Shown piece after piece: positions 22,426 through 34,009 of a stretch of DNA of 64,000 bases (its first letter is position 1; each line of letters starts with the position of its first letter). The DNA is from Symsagittifera roscoffensis (Eukaryota > Xenacoelomorpha > Acoela > Convolutidae): assembly GCF_963678635.1 (NCBI RefSeq), contig NC_087064.1, forward strand, positions 13,737,599 to 13,801,598, in the 5' to 3' direction. The position numbers were made by a program, and so were the translations under genes. The notes below the pieces were generated by a model. It was not told the origin of the DNA and did not search any database. It was given only the letters and a program-made list of their open reading frames with translations.

Positions 22426-24039
22426 GGCCTGTCAAAGGCATAAGACCATCATGATCAGCAAGCGTTTCAGCGAAGAACCCTCCGTTCCGGGCGTATGCCC
22501 GAGTTAGAGGCCTTAATGACCGTTAATGTACTAGGGGGAAGGTGCGTACCCTCCGCCTAGAACTATTTAGCTTTTTAACCTAGTTAACACCGAAAATTCC
22601 GGGGCCGGATGGTTAGGTGGGAAGTCATGAGCCCGCTTGTCCCAAGGTCCCGGGACCAAAAACAATTAAAGAGAAAGCGTAAAACTAAACAAAAATAGTG
22701 TATAACCAAGAAAAAGCCAAAAATAATTTTATTTGAAAACAAAAAAGTAGAAAAAACAGGAAAAAATCCAAAAAAGACCAAAAACAGTAAAAAACATAAA
22801 GTGACAGTTTATATGTTATTTCCGGATGAGATGTGATCTGACCTTCCTATTTGTTGTTGTTTCAGATTGATTTACATCATTTCTGATAGAAAGATTGTGT
22901 GTTTTGGTGAAGGGTTGGATACCCTCCCTTGAGTGTAATTTGAGTATTTAAGCACGTTAATGGTGATTTTGACGGTGGCCGGAGGGTAGAGTGGCAAGCT
23001 GACCGAAGTGTTCCACACTCAACAAGGACATCAGGGACAACATCCACAACGACTGTTGGGTATCGTTGAAACAATTTTGGTATCGTTCGAGTACTATTTC
23101 ATCAAAACTTGAGTGGTGGGAGGCAAGATTGGCGTGGTCCGATTGTAACCTCCATCGATTACAAATTTCCGAGTTAAGGGTCTTAATTCGGGTATTTTGG
23201 TGCAAAGGAGGGTATAGTACTATTTCTTAACGACTACTTATAGGTTATTATCCTTATTATATATTACTTATCTCCTAATTAGACCCAAGAAACACCCAAA
23301 TATTATCGAAAATTACTGATTTTCGACAAACCATAGACCCCCAAATTTTTGAATATCCGAGCTTTTCCGAACAGTAAAAAGCTTTTATATAGGGAGTAGC
23401 TATGTAGTTCAATTCCCCTGACTAAAGAAACCGCGTGAGAAAAGACTCAGTAGAAGTTGGAAAAAACTAAAATTTTTGGATCAAAATTTCGATAACTTTC
23501 TGAATTTTGTCAATCTGTTTTGGGGATCGAGTTTTTGAGTTTTTAGAGCTAGAGCAAGAAAATTTTTTGTGTTAGGAGCGTGCTAGCACAACGTGCTCGG
23601 CAGCCAGAAAAACTTTTGAGTAACCCTCTGATTAGCTCCGTGGATAGAGCTAACGACTTAAGGATTGGAAAAGGAAGGAATCGGAGGGTCCAAATTTCAT
23701 AGTTATTGGCCAAATTTTTGTCTCCAAACCAATTTTGGTCCGGTTTTTTGCATTATTCCAGTGTTGTAGAGGGCTACTACGCTCGTTTCAAGTATTTTTA
23801 GGCACTTTCAATAGGAATTGCGGCAAAAGTTTCTCAGAACCTATATAGGTTGTGAAAAAAGGCGATTTGGACAAACACGTTTTTGGCGATTTTTCAAAGA
23901 CTAGCAAACCAATCGGGATAATTTTGGTACCATAAGTCGACGTTTTGGACCAATTTTTTGGACCGCAACCGTTTTGGGGTTGATAACCTCGGGAAAGAAA
24001 TTTTTTTTTAGAATTTGTTGGTTCGGAGGTTCCAAATTA

Positions 24040-24560
24040 GAGGTAACCCTCCGAGCGGCAGAAAATTTTATCAAACCTCCTTTTTATCCTACTGGGAAGG
24101 TTGACCGTGTCAGCCAACCTAGTTTTAAGTCAGGTGGACCGCTTTTGGAGACTTTACCGCGGTAAAATAACCCGTTTTCTTGATTTTTGCGGAACCCTCC
24201 GGAGTAACCCTCAGGAGTGACTTAAGCCCTTTAGCAACCCTCCTTAGTGGAAATTTTCCACGGGATCCTCCGAAGAAGTTAAAACAAACCCCCATAGAGC
24301 TTTTAGTTTGTTTTGACGCTTTTTGAAGCTAGTGGAAGACCCTTCTAAGTGAGGTTAAAAAATTTGAAAAGTTTGGAAGAACCCTCCGAGGTAACCCTCC
24401 GGAGCATATTAAGCCTCTAATTGACCCTCCTTAGTGAGTGAAGAGGAACCCTCCGAAGTCACTTGGGTGGCTAGGGTACCCTCCGAGATAACCCTCCGAA
24501 GTAGGCTAAGTGTCCTATCAACCCTCCGAAGTAACCCTCCGGAGAGACTTAAACCTCTTA
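24040..24560 (+). repeat. AACCCTCC(G/T)(G/A/T)AG repeat array in the leader (right copy)
   Basis: About fourteen copies of AACCCTCC within 520 bp, many extended to AACCCTCCGGAG or AACCCTCCGAAG. They are often paired as ...CCGAGGTAACCCTCCGGAG. This is the sense-strand version of the array at 14860-15270. Confidence 0.85.
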
Positions 24561-24776
24561 ACAACCCTCCTTGTTGAAACTTGAGGAAACCTTCTGTGGC
24601 AATCTGGGAAACGGAAAATATCCATTCAATTAGGACCATACTAGGATATTAGGCGTGCTTATTAGGATCATAGGAGCCCATTTTGACCCGGAAATTCGTG
24701 ATCAACTTTGGATTCTAGATCGGGTGTATCAGAAGTATCCGAACCAAAATTTTTTTGTTTGTGATTTTGGTTGTGT

Positions 24777-25060
24777 GGTTGCCTTGAGCTACTTAATAGG
24801 AAATCTCGGGCAATCCGGGAACACATCGAAGAAGACCTCGGTGAATGTTTTAGGCAGATACACACTCACTTGAGAAGAAAAGTTGTTCCCTGCTATCGTG
24901 CAATTGGACAGCTCCGGGTGTGGGGGAGCATTTTCAAAGACTTTAGAAATTTTCGATCAAAGGTTGCCTTGAGCTACTTAGTAGGACAGCTCGGGCAATC
25001 ACAGGACACCTACAAGAAGACCTCGATGGGTGTATTAGGCAAATACAAACTCACTTGAGA
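24777..25060 (+). ncRNA. Duplicated two-hairpin RNA module in the leader (right copy)
   Basis: Units 24777-24877 and 24962-25064. Stem 1 spans 24779-24813 and 24964-24998; stem 2 spans 24840-24869 and 25026-25054. The second unit keeps GAGCT/AGCTC pairing; the first has lost two pairs relative to the left copy. Small open frames overlap both units but are not conserved as protein between the units. Confidence 0.5.
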
Positions 25061-25542
25061 AGACTGTGTCCTGGGCTTCGCTCTTTCGGATCGTTCCGAT
25101 TGAGGGAAGTCTTTTTCTTTAAGAAAAAGTTTTATTGATCTGTTTCTGAATCATCACTGCTTTTTACCAAAGATTGTTTGATTTTAACAAAGCAGTGACT
25201 TGATAAGAGTGTGGCGGTAAATTGATACTGACGAAAGGTCGCTGTCACCTGTAGAATATTCTTATCTGATTAGCAATTGTGTTTTGTGTATTGATTATAT
25301 CTTGTGAAAATTTTGTGATACTGTTATACTATACAACAGGGTTGAGTTAGCATTATATCAATACTGAGTAGGCCCTGTGTGTAACTTTAGCTGAGTCACT
25401 AAGATTGTCATTGAGAAATCTAAGAGACATTTTTGATACTTACGAGATCGAAGATGCAGCGTTAAGTAATTTAACTTGAACTTGTTTGCAGTACGTGTGC
25501 ATCGCCATTAAATTATAAGAATATTGTTATTTGTTACAAAGT

Positions 25543-28118
25543 ACGCAGCGCAGGGACTCGTTAGGATCGACTACTAAGATTTCCAGGCTGAGCAACGGAA
25601 GCACGCGAAAATTTAAAACTAGGCGTAGCCAGTCTTCGTTTAACAGCGCTTCCGACGTGTTTGCTTAAAACGAATTGACTAAAGGTCAAGCTGATCTTTC
25701 AGTGAGCGAAATGAAACTAAGGAGCGAGAAAAATCTCGATGGCGACCAAGGGCGGAGCGCCGAGGCCGGACCCGCGAGCGAAACGCTTGTGGACCCCTTT
25801 GACGAAGGGGAACGGACGCTTATTCGACCCGACTTTGAGCCGAGCGAGGACCTCGAGCGGTAGGAAGTTGAAAGGACGGAGGAGACCTCGGAGCGTTCCG
25901 AGGTCGAGCCGCGAGAGGAAGTGTTATTTAGGGGAATGTCTGAATCGGAGACCAAGAGTCATAGATGGAGGAGAGAATTTTCACATCCAGCTAATACCCA
26001 CTCATCTCTGGCCAAACAGAGCAACAACGCGATGATGTCGAGTATAAGCCCGAGTGAAGAACAACCGAGTTCGAAGGCCAAGAAGAGCTGGAAGTCTTTG
26101 TACGACGAGCGCATGTCGTCACTACGAACTGAAGGTTTATCTTCCAATTATGACCACCCGGAGATAACCCATCCGGATGTGAACTTCACACCGTGCCCAA
26201 GGAACGACATGAGCAGGAAGGCGTCGTCCGCCTCGCCGACCAGGCCCATGTCAGATGGGATAACGATGGGAGCGTCATCAACGTTCGACAGATTGATGAC
26301 TTCGATGAGCAAGCAAAAAGGCGGTGGTTCATCAAGTACCAGGCTGCAGTCGCAGTTGACCTCATCTTCTTTGGGACTAACCCCGCCATTTGGGGCAACT
26401 GGCGATATAAGTGACATGTTCGCTGGCGTAATGAATGGTCTGGATGAACTGAGACGGGACATGACTAAGAGAATAGATCAAGTTGACGAGAGAGCTCACC
26501 AGGGTCGAGAGAATTTGAGAGACGAACTGACGCACGTGAAGTCGCAGGCGAGGGTTGATCAGGCTCAATTGATTCGCAACACCGATCAATGCCTGGCGGA
26601 GAGCCTGGCACAGGCAAACAAGGAGTCAGAGGAAAGAGAGGCTAGGATGACAAGAGAGATCGAGCGATTGTTGAACGATCATGACAATACCTACGCCCAT
26701 ACGATGACTAGCCTGGAAAAAAGGTTAGATGCCAAATCTGACTTAATGATGCGGAAGCTTGAGGCGATCTTGGAAGGGAGAAATTGGGAGGAGCGTTCCA
26801 ACCCAAGGGAGCGCTCACGCGAATCTGACTTAATGATGCGGAAGCTTGACGCAATCTTGAAAATGGAGAAATTGGGAGGAGCGTTCCAACCCAAGGGAGC
26901 GCTCACACGAATGGAGATGATACGGGCAGTCATGCCAGGGCCCAGCAAAGTTCAAGAACGAACTACGAACCTAGGAATAGGGAGCGGCCAAGGGCAGCCC
27001 CGTCGAGACCTGGCTGGACGAATACGGTCCCGCCGGAGGCAGATGCTACTCCGGAGACAAGGTTGCCAACTGTGCCACAAGTCAGTTCAGTGCCAGATCT
27101 GACTACAGTCTCACAGGACACAACGATGTATGCCTCCATGTTTGAGCCTCTGAATAGATCTCTCGAGACATTCATCACTAAACTCTCGAAGTCAACCGAG
27201 AGAGGAGAGAGGTCAAGAAGGACACTGAAAAAGCCGAAGTCATACAAAGACGAGTCAGACGGCTGCATTGATACTTGGATAGAAGTGATGAAATTGCACT
27301 TTGAGGAAGAGAGTCTCTCCAAGAAACAAGAGTGCAGCGCGCTAACAAGCAACCTGGACGTTTTTGCACTAAATTGTGTAATGGCGAAAAGAACCAATGA
27401 GAGAGACAGCGCTCGCAAGATATTCGACATCCTGCTGAATCGTTTCGGCTCTGGAGTACAAGGGCACCAGGCTATGGTGAAGTTCGAAAAGAGGCGTCAA
27501 AGAGATGACGAATCCTTAGACAAATTTTTGGACGACCTTGAATTGCTTAGGAGGAGAAGCAATCCCGATGAGAGAATATCCGAGAGAAACTTGGCGATTT
27601 CTTTGAAGTTTATGGACGGAGTAAAGAGTGAGGAGTTGAAAACGATGTTGGCCACACACTTCACCCTGTCACTTGACCAGGTACCCACGCCCGATGATTT
27701 GCGTATGAAGTCACGCGGGTATTTACTCATAAGACCGAGGGCGCAAAACCGTTACAGCAATTATGGTAACTACAGCGGGAAAAACACTGGTGTGAACTCC
27801 AGTTGGTACAAACCTCGCGATGACATGGATAAGAGGAGGTCTTGTGCGAATTGTGGTTCGATGGATCATCACGTTTCCGCGTGTTCTGCATACAAACAGA
27901 ACATGAAGGCAATAGGCTACTTTCTCGACGACGTCGACGCGACCGACGAGGATCACGAAGAGTACGTCAGAGGGCTCATCATGAAATATGGTCCGAGGTG
28001 CTTCTTCTGTAATTTGGAAGGACACTTCAAGTCGGATTGCACTCAGTTTTGGGATGCAGTGGCGGACGCGAAAAATCCCCGCCACGAAGAGGCGCATTCG
28101 GGTGTCAAGGCCAGTTGA
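25543..28118 (+). pseudogene. Gag of the right family B copy, broken
   Basis: A start codon seen in the left copy is ACG here (25543-25545), and a TAA interrupts the first 50 codons. Open pieces are 25675-25863, 25921-27102 and 27063-28118. The last holds capsid (GCIDTWIEVMKLHFEEE ... RRQRDDESLDKFLDDLE) and two CX2CX4HX4C knuckles (CANCGSMDHH, CFFCNLEGHF). A local tandem duplication at 26755-26900 (repeat of SDLMMRKL) is private to this copy. The last piece ends at TGA where the left copy has CGA. Protease then continues in the same frame, so Gag and Pol were one ORF in the ancestor. Confidence 0.88.
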
Positions 28119-28127
28119 GCACGTCTG

Positions 28128-30416
28128 ATGAACGAGGCCGAGTCTTGGAGAAAGGAGACGACACCGAGCACCTTTACGACTAAGAAGGTAAAGACACTGC
28201 CTGACGAGGTGGTAGCCTCGAACCTGGAGGCAGAGTCGGCTAGCCCACTCAAGGTGGATTACGGTCTGGCGGCAAGGACAGCGTTGCAAAATGTCAAACA
28301 GGAGCTAGCCACGAAAGAAGTGGAGCACTGGGTAAGGTCGGAGCTGGAGAGCACAAATCTTCGGGAAAACTTTAATATTCTGGGTAAAACGACGGAAAAA
28401 GAAGACAAAGAGGAACCCAGGAAGCAGGGACTAAAACTGAACTTTATATCTGGTAGAACTTTCGGCATGACGAAGGAAGGGACGAAGATAATGTCCATTA
28501 TCTCAGTCGCAGGGCACCAGGTGGTCAAGAACTTGAGTGAACCATCCGAGATTACACTAGTCCACCTGGACATTTATGCAGACTACCTGAGGGAAAAAGA
28601 TCCTAAACTGGACTCCAGGGAGGTGCGAACGCTGCTCACGACAGGAGGTCCGAGGCTGATGAAAGTGGATGGACATTACATCGAAGTCCATGGCCCATAC
28701 CCGATTCTAATGAATGTGGATGGCATCAATATCTACACAAAAGCTCACGTAACTGATGCGAACGATCAGATTGGCCGGATATACATTGGTCAAGAGGAGC
28801 TGAAGGTTGGACGAATTGGACACAACGCCATGCTCGAACAAGATGCGGTGCACATGGGTTGCGAGGCCGATTTGGACGTGCAAGGCAGACAACTTTCAGT
28901 AAAGGGACTGCTAGACACGGGAGCCGTGGTTAGTGTCATGCCAGTCAAAACTTGGACCGACATGGGTTTCGAGAGGTCGGATCTCATACCGACAAACATC
29001 AGGTTGGCAGCTGCCAATCAGGGAGCGGTCTATGTGACTGGACGAACCCCGATCATTTCACTGCAGCTCGGAGGAAGACATCTTTGCATGAGCTTCCTAG
29101 TAGTGGAGAATTTGGACGAATCCGATCAGTTCATCTTAGGAAGGGACTTCGTACGCAACTTTGATGTCACGATCGATCTCAATGACGGGTTGATTAGGAT
29201 CAAGGATCCTGAGAGAAAGTATGAAAAGAAACCCCTTAATAAGATCTTAATTAACCAGGCCAAGGTGCCGATTTTTCTGGATCGAAAAGTTAGATTGAAA
29301 CCAAACCAAGCCTTAATAGCGACGTTTAGGATGAGGAACATGAATGAACTCAGCAATGCAAGACAGGTGTGTCTGGTACCAAATCCAAACAGTAAAAGCT
29401 CGGCTATTTTAGGAAGAAGCTTCTCACTCACTCAGAGCGGATTGTGTGTGAGTGTGTTGTTGAACACAGAAGCAACAACAGTGACAATACAGAGGGGAAA
29501 GAAACTTGGCTATGCTTTGCCTCTGAACACAGACTTTCAGAGTGTGGAGAACTTGAAAAAGTTTGATGTAACTAAATGTCCCTTGCATGCGAACCAAGAA
29601 TGTATATTGAAGGGAGTAAATGAATTGAAATCTTCTAGGAACTTGTTTTCAATGAAGTCGGAAACAGATGATGGGTTGTCTAGTTCTTCAAACTTTCCCG
29701 AGAGGCCGACAGAAATAGAGTTAGCAGCGAATAAACCGGTACTACCTGAGATAGAACATTTGAAGGGTAAAATATCAGACAAGGAACTAGATTCGCTCAG
29801 GGCGGTGCTAAGTCGGAACGCAGACGTTTTTTCGAAACATAAGGCCGACCTAGGTTGCTGTAATTTTGTAGAACACGAGATTGAGATAGAAGAGGGCTCG
29901 GTACCTCATAGGGAAGGGGCGAGAAGAATGACCCCTCACAAGTCAGAAGCGTGCAGGAAGGAAATCGAGATGTTTATGGAGTATGACATGATCGAGCCGT
30001 CGAAGTCCCCGTGGGCTTGTGGCGTGGTCATGGCGAAAAAGAAAGGGGGGCAACTCAGGTTTTGTTGTGATTTCCGTTATCTGAACGCAGTGACTATAAA
30101 GGACGCATACCCGATTCCTCGCATCGATGAGAGCCTATCCAAGCTGGGAGACGCGAAGCTCTTCACGACGTTAGATTTGGGCTCTGCGTTCTGGCAAGTG
30201 CCACTCCGAAAGCAAGATCATGAAACAACGGGCTTCGCGTGCGAGCTGGGGTTGTTCCAGTGGAAGAGGATGCCGTTCGGATTGTGCAACGCGACGGCCA
30301 CATTCCAGCGACTGATGGCCCAGGCACTCACGAGCGTGACTAAGAAATACGGGAATCTCATCATGTGTTATGTCGATGATGTCGTGATTGCAACACCAAC
30401 CTTAGAGGACACATAG
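28128..30416 (+). pseudogene. Protease to RT (right family B copy)
   Basis: A 762-codon frame in register with the preceding Gag frame. Retropepsin motif LLDTGAVVSVMP (near 28910), second motif FILGRDFVRNFDV, the long conserved protease-RT spacer, then RT with CCDFRYLN, TTLDLGSAFWQ, FGLCNATATFQ and YVDDV (near 30368). The frame is lost at 30410, where one C of GAGGACCAC is missing compared with the left copy. All visible catalytic residues are canonical. Confidence 0.92.
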
Positions 30417-31188
30417 AGAGGTTGGATGAGGTGTTTACTTGCTTGAAGCAGGCGGGCCTGAAATGTAAACCCTCTAAGTGTGAAATCCTCAGAGACTCCA
30501 TAAAGTATCTGGCCGCCTGGTGGATAAGCATGGAGTGAGACCAGATCCTGAAGCGGTCGAAGCGGTGCTGACCTGGAAGGCACCTAAAACAGATACACAA
30601 CTGATGCGTTTTTTGGGATTTGCTAATTATTATCGAGAATTCATCAAGAGGTACGCTGACAAAATATACCCCATGCAGCGGTTGATGAGAAACAAGGGCA
30701 AAAAATTCACTTGGACTGATGAGGCACAAGTTTCATTTGAGAACATCAAACGTGAACTTTGCAAGGCACCGGTCCTCGGCATGCCAACAGAGAAGGGGAT
30801 GATCGTGTTGGACACGGATGCATCGGTGGTTGCGATATCGGGCATACTTCACCAGGAGCAGGAGTGGAACAGGAGAACGGTTCTCCACCCGATAGCCTAC
30901 GGGAGAAAGGTTCTGAGTGATACTGAGATGAAGTACGGCGCACCAAAAGCGGAGATGTTCGCGGTGATCATTTTCGTGGAAAAATACAGGCCCTACTTGG
31001 GGAGTGCTCCCTTCAAGTTACGTGTGGATAATCGTGCCCTTGCCTGGCTGAAAACCTATTCAACGGACCAAAGTTATATTGGTGGTTGGATCGTGCGCCT
31101 AGATGGATACCACATGATCATAGAGCACCGTACCCGTGATGAGCATCAGAACGCAGATAGCCTCAGAAAAAAAGACAGAATTCTATGA
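30417..31188 (+). pseudogene. RT connection and RNase H (right family B copy)
   Basis: Two single-base losses (about 30410 and about 30511) put 30417-30515 out of frame. The frame recovers from 30520: KHGVRPDPEAVEAV, FLGFANYYREFI, then RNase H with VLDTDASVVAISG, APKAEMFAV, LRVDNRALAW and EHRTRDEHQNADS. One extra A in an A-run near 31170 breaks the frame again. Confidence 0.88.
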
Positions 31189-32510
31189 GCGCCTCGAGGA
31201 GAAGCAGGCCAACCAATCGGAAATCAAAGATGGGTTTTCATTTCTGGACAAGGAAACCTACGACAAACTGCCACTTACTAGGTGGTTAGACAAGTCAGGG
31301 CATCCCTTACCCGGACACCTTGACCTTCCAGTGGAGACGGCCGCGGAGATAAAGGTTTTAGCCAGGGGCGAGCCCTTTCCGTTGGATCTGCTAGTCCGAT
31401 CCAATTTGGTACAGCAAGAACTTACCAGGCTGGGTGTAAACAGCATAGCTCTATTGAACAGGACGGTGCACGTGGCACCGGACGTCATGGGGAAGCTCCG
31501 TGACTTGTTGGACAGGGAAGTGGATATGCATGATCGCGAGTGGATGGAGACCATGCAGCGGTTGACTGTCACTGAGAAAAAAAGAGAAGAGGCCAGTGTC
31601 CATTCGCAGGCGAGGTTTTCAACGGGATTGCAGGTCGATAGTCAACCAGCTGGTGAGCTCAATGCCGAAGGAGGTCTGGTTGAGAACTTCGTTCATTGAA
31701 CATGGGACACTGAATCAGACCCAAGCCACTGGAGAAGTCAGGCTCAAGTCGAGATCTAGCTTCGCGAGGAAAGTGCATTTCACGGATGCACGAGAAGAAT
31801 ACGAGCCGAGCCCAGATTGTTCGTCCGGGGACGAGACAATGTCCGGGGAGTCTGATACCTTCGAGCCCGTCAAGGACGACTTGTCTGAGGAGTCTGACAC
31901 CTTTGAGCCCGTACAAGACGACTTGTCCGGGGAGAGGTTTTTTAGACAACTGAGGGATAGTATGTTGTCCGGGGAGTCGGATTCGAGGCAACCGAGGGAC
32001 AGAGTTTTGTCCGGGGAGTCGAGAAACATCTCAGACAACTTGGAATATGGTGTTGGGGAATCAGTCGGCTCAAGTGTTGACTCGAGGCCCCAGTCCTGGG
32101 ACAACACATCTGAAACAACTTCCAATTCCGATATATCGGAGATCGCGATCCACTCCTTGTTGGTAGACTGGAAGCAGCGCCGGCTGGACCGAGAAATGCA
32201 TCAAGATCCAGACAGGGACAGGTACACCTCAGATGAAGAGGGCACTGTGGTAGGTAATGCCGCCGATGAGCTCGAGCTGATTGCAGTCTCGAAACGCGCA
32301 ACCAGACTGCTGCCACATGGTATGGTCGTCCGTACCAATCTGGAACCATCTGTGCAGGAAGCGACGCCTTTGAAGAAGATATGGTGTGTCAAGTTGATGG
32401 ACGATGCTCATGCTCCGGAGATAATGAGCGGGCAATCAAACGTGATAAAGACGTATCTGAAAGCCAGATACCGGCTGTCGGATCTCCTAAGGGCTCAACG
32501 AAATGATAGA
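31136..32510 (+). pseudogene. RNase H-integrase linker (right family B copy)
   Basis: Pieces 31136-31699 and the start of 31596-33695. It encodes GFSFLDKETYDKLPLTRWL (conserved in family A as GFSFMDKETYDSLPLTRWL), then an acidic region with 14-residue repeats, then a lead-in to integrase (ARYRLSDLLRAQRNDRMTSN). About 450 residues, far longer than the usual gypsy linker. No known domain recognised. Confidence 0.78.
31835..32030 (+). repeat. 42-bp coding minisatellite with PPT-like cores (right copy)
   Basis: Units encode SGESDTFEPVKDDL, SEESDTFEPVQDDL, SGERFFRQLRDSML and SGESDSRQPRDRVL, then a partial unit. CCGGGGAG occurs at 31843-31850, 31927-31934, 31969-31976 and 32011-32018, i.e. at multiples of 42 bp. 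The same octamer forms the putative polypurine site next to the LTR. Confidence 0.88.
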
Positions 32511-33974
32511 ATGACGAGCAATCTGAAGAGATGGATCGAGAATGGAGCACCTGACAAAGGAGAGTTGGAGGAGGACAGCTACAAGATTTTGAAGCAGTTT
32601 TACATGAAGAGAAAAGACCTACTGTACCTGAATAAAGACGGAATCGTAGCCTGTAAACGAAAAGAGGAGGACAAGGTCCTTTACAAGTACAATTCGATAG
32701 TTTTACCACAGTTGTACCAGACTGAATTGCTCTTTCGTTCACATGATCAGATGGGCCATCAAGGAGTGGACAAAGTCTACAACAGGATACAAAACCGATT
32801 CGACTGGCCGGGATTGAAAAAGGCTTGTGAGAAGTGGATCGCCGCATGCCTGTCATGTCAACAGGCGAAGGATCCCAGGAAACTAAGGTTCCCCCTACAG
32901 TCAATAGAGTCGTCGGGATTCAACGAAGTGGTGCAAATTGATCATCATAGGATCTGCATGACAGCAACGGGCTATAATCAGGTGCTGGTATTGATCGACC
33001 ATTTTACGAAATATGCGGAGGCAGCACCCTGCATGACAGCATCGGCGGAAGAAACATGCGATCATTTGGTAAATGTGTGGATAGCGAGGCATGGCTGCCC
33101 CATTACATTCCAATCGGACAATGGCAAACTATTCGTGGGTTATCTCACGAAGGAGTTAATGAAAAGGTCGCAGGTAGCGCAGGCCCACTCGACCACTTAT
33201 CATCCGCAAACGAATGGCCTAGTCGAGAGACAAAATCGCACACTGGTATCCATGCTGAGAGTCTATTGCTCACGATACATGGATGACTGGGACAAGCACT
33301 TGCCGCTGGTGATGGGTGCTTACAACAGCACGGAGCATTCCACCACGGGAATAAGTCCGCACATGATGCTAACGGGTCACGAAAAAGCGCTTCCGTTGAC
33401 GTTTTTCTACCCTGAATATAAAGGGAAGAGAACAGCGCCGCAAACGTACGTGCGGGATGTTATTAGAAGACAGCAGGACCTCAATGACTTATGCAGGAGG
33501 AACACGCAACAGGCGCAAATTAGACAAAAAAGGAGGTTTGATAAAAGGACAGCCGATGCAAAAGCCTGCTCAGTTGGCGACTACGTCTGGGTGTTCCAGG
33601 AAGTGGTTCCACCAAAAGAAACCAAGAAATTATTAAAGAAATGGCGTGGTCCATTTCAGATAACAGAGGTGCACCAAGGAGGTCGTTTTTATTGATTGAG
33701 CACTGGAAGAGCAGCTCATTACGAAAACATCAAACCACAGAATGCCTCGTCAGAGGACTGGTGCATCCCAGCGGACATGCAAGAGGGAGACTATTTGATA
33801 GTGAATCCTGCTTGTGAGGTGAATGAAAGGGGTACTCGCGACAAAAACGACGGGAATGAGGTGGTGGACGGTTGCGACCTACCACTGGATCTGGAGTTGA
33901 CCGAGCGAGTAGAGGTGGACGATGAAACTCTACCTTATGCCGAGGAAGACTGGGACTGCCCGGAACAAATTTAA
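32511..33974 (+). pseudogene. Integrase and post-integrase region (right family B copy)
   Basis: HHCC finger (HDQMGHQGVDK ... CLSCQQAKD), D,D-35-E core (QIDHHRICM, SDNGKLFVG, GLVERQNRTL), and C-terminal KKWRGPFQITEVHQGGRF. A CGA-to-TGA change at 33693-33695 ends the frame; the same frame resumes (STGRAAHYENIKP ... CEVNERGTRDKNDG) and stops at TAA 33972-33974, a stop shared with the left copy. Unlike the left copy, the segment between finger and core is complete. No chromodomain is seen. Confidence 0.9.
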
Positions 33975-34009
33975 ATTGACAAAGGAATACAGCCGACTTT
34001 CCTCTCACC

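Larger units (their letters stand above)
22399..25542 (+). other. 5' leader of the right family B copy
   Basis: Primer site at 22411-22425 (TGGCGCTCCTGGGTG), GGGC/GCCC hairpin near 22490, A-rich tract (22660-22800), AACCCTCC array (24040-24560), duplicated hairpin module (24777-25060), then Gag at about 25543. No convincing protein frame. It mirrors 13915-17062 and has accumulated its own small changes. Confidence 0.8.

Noticed and set aside
24655-25058. Short frames over the duplicated leader module
   Set aside because: The two units preserve pairing rather than a reading frame, so RNA structure is the better explanation.
28110-33700. CpG-to-TpG mutation as a defence signature (RIP or methylation decay)
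   Set aside because: Two stop mutations in the right copy (28116 and 33693) fit CGA to TGA, but two cases are too few and other defects are indels, so no pattern can be claimed.
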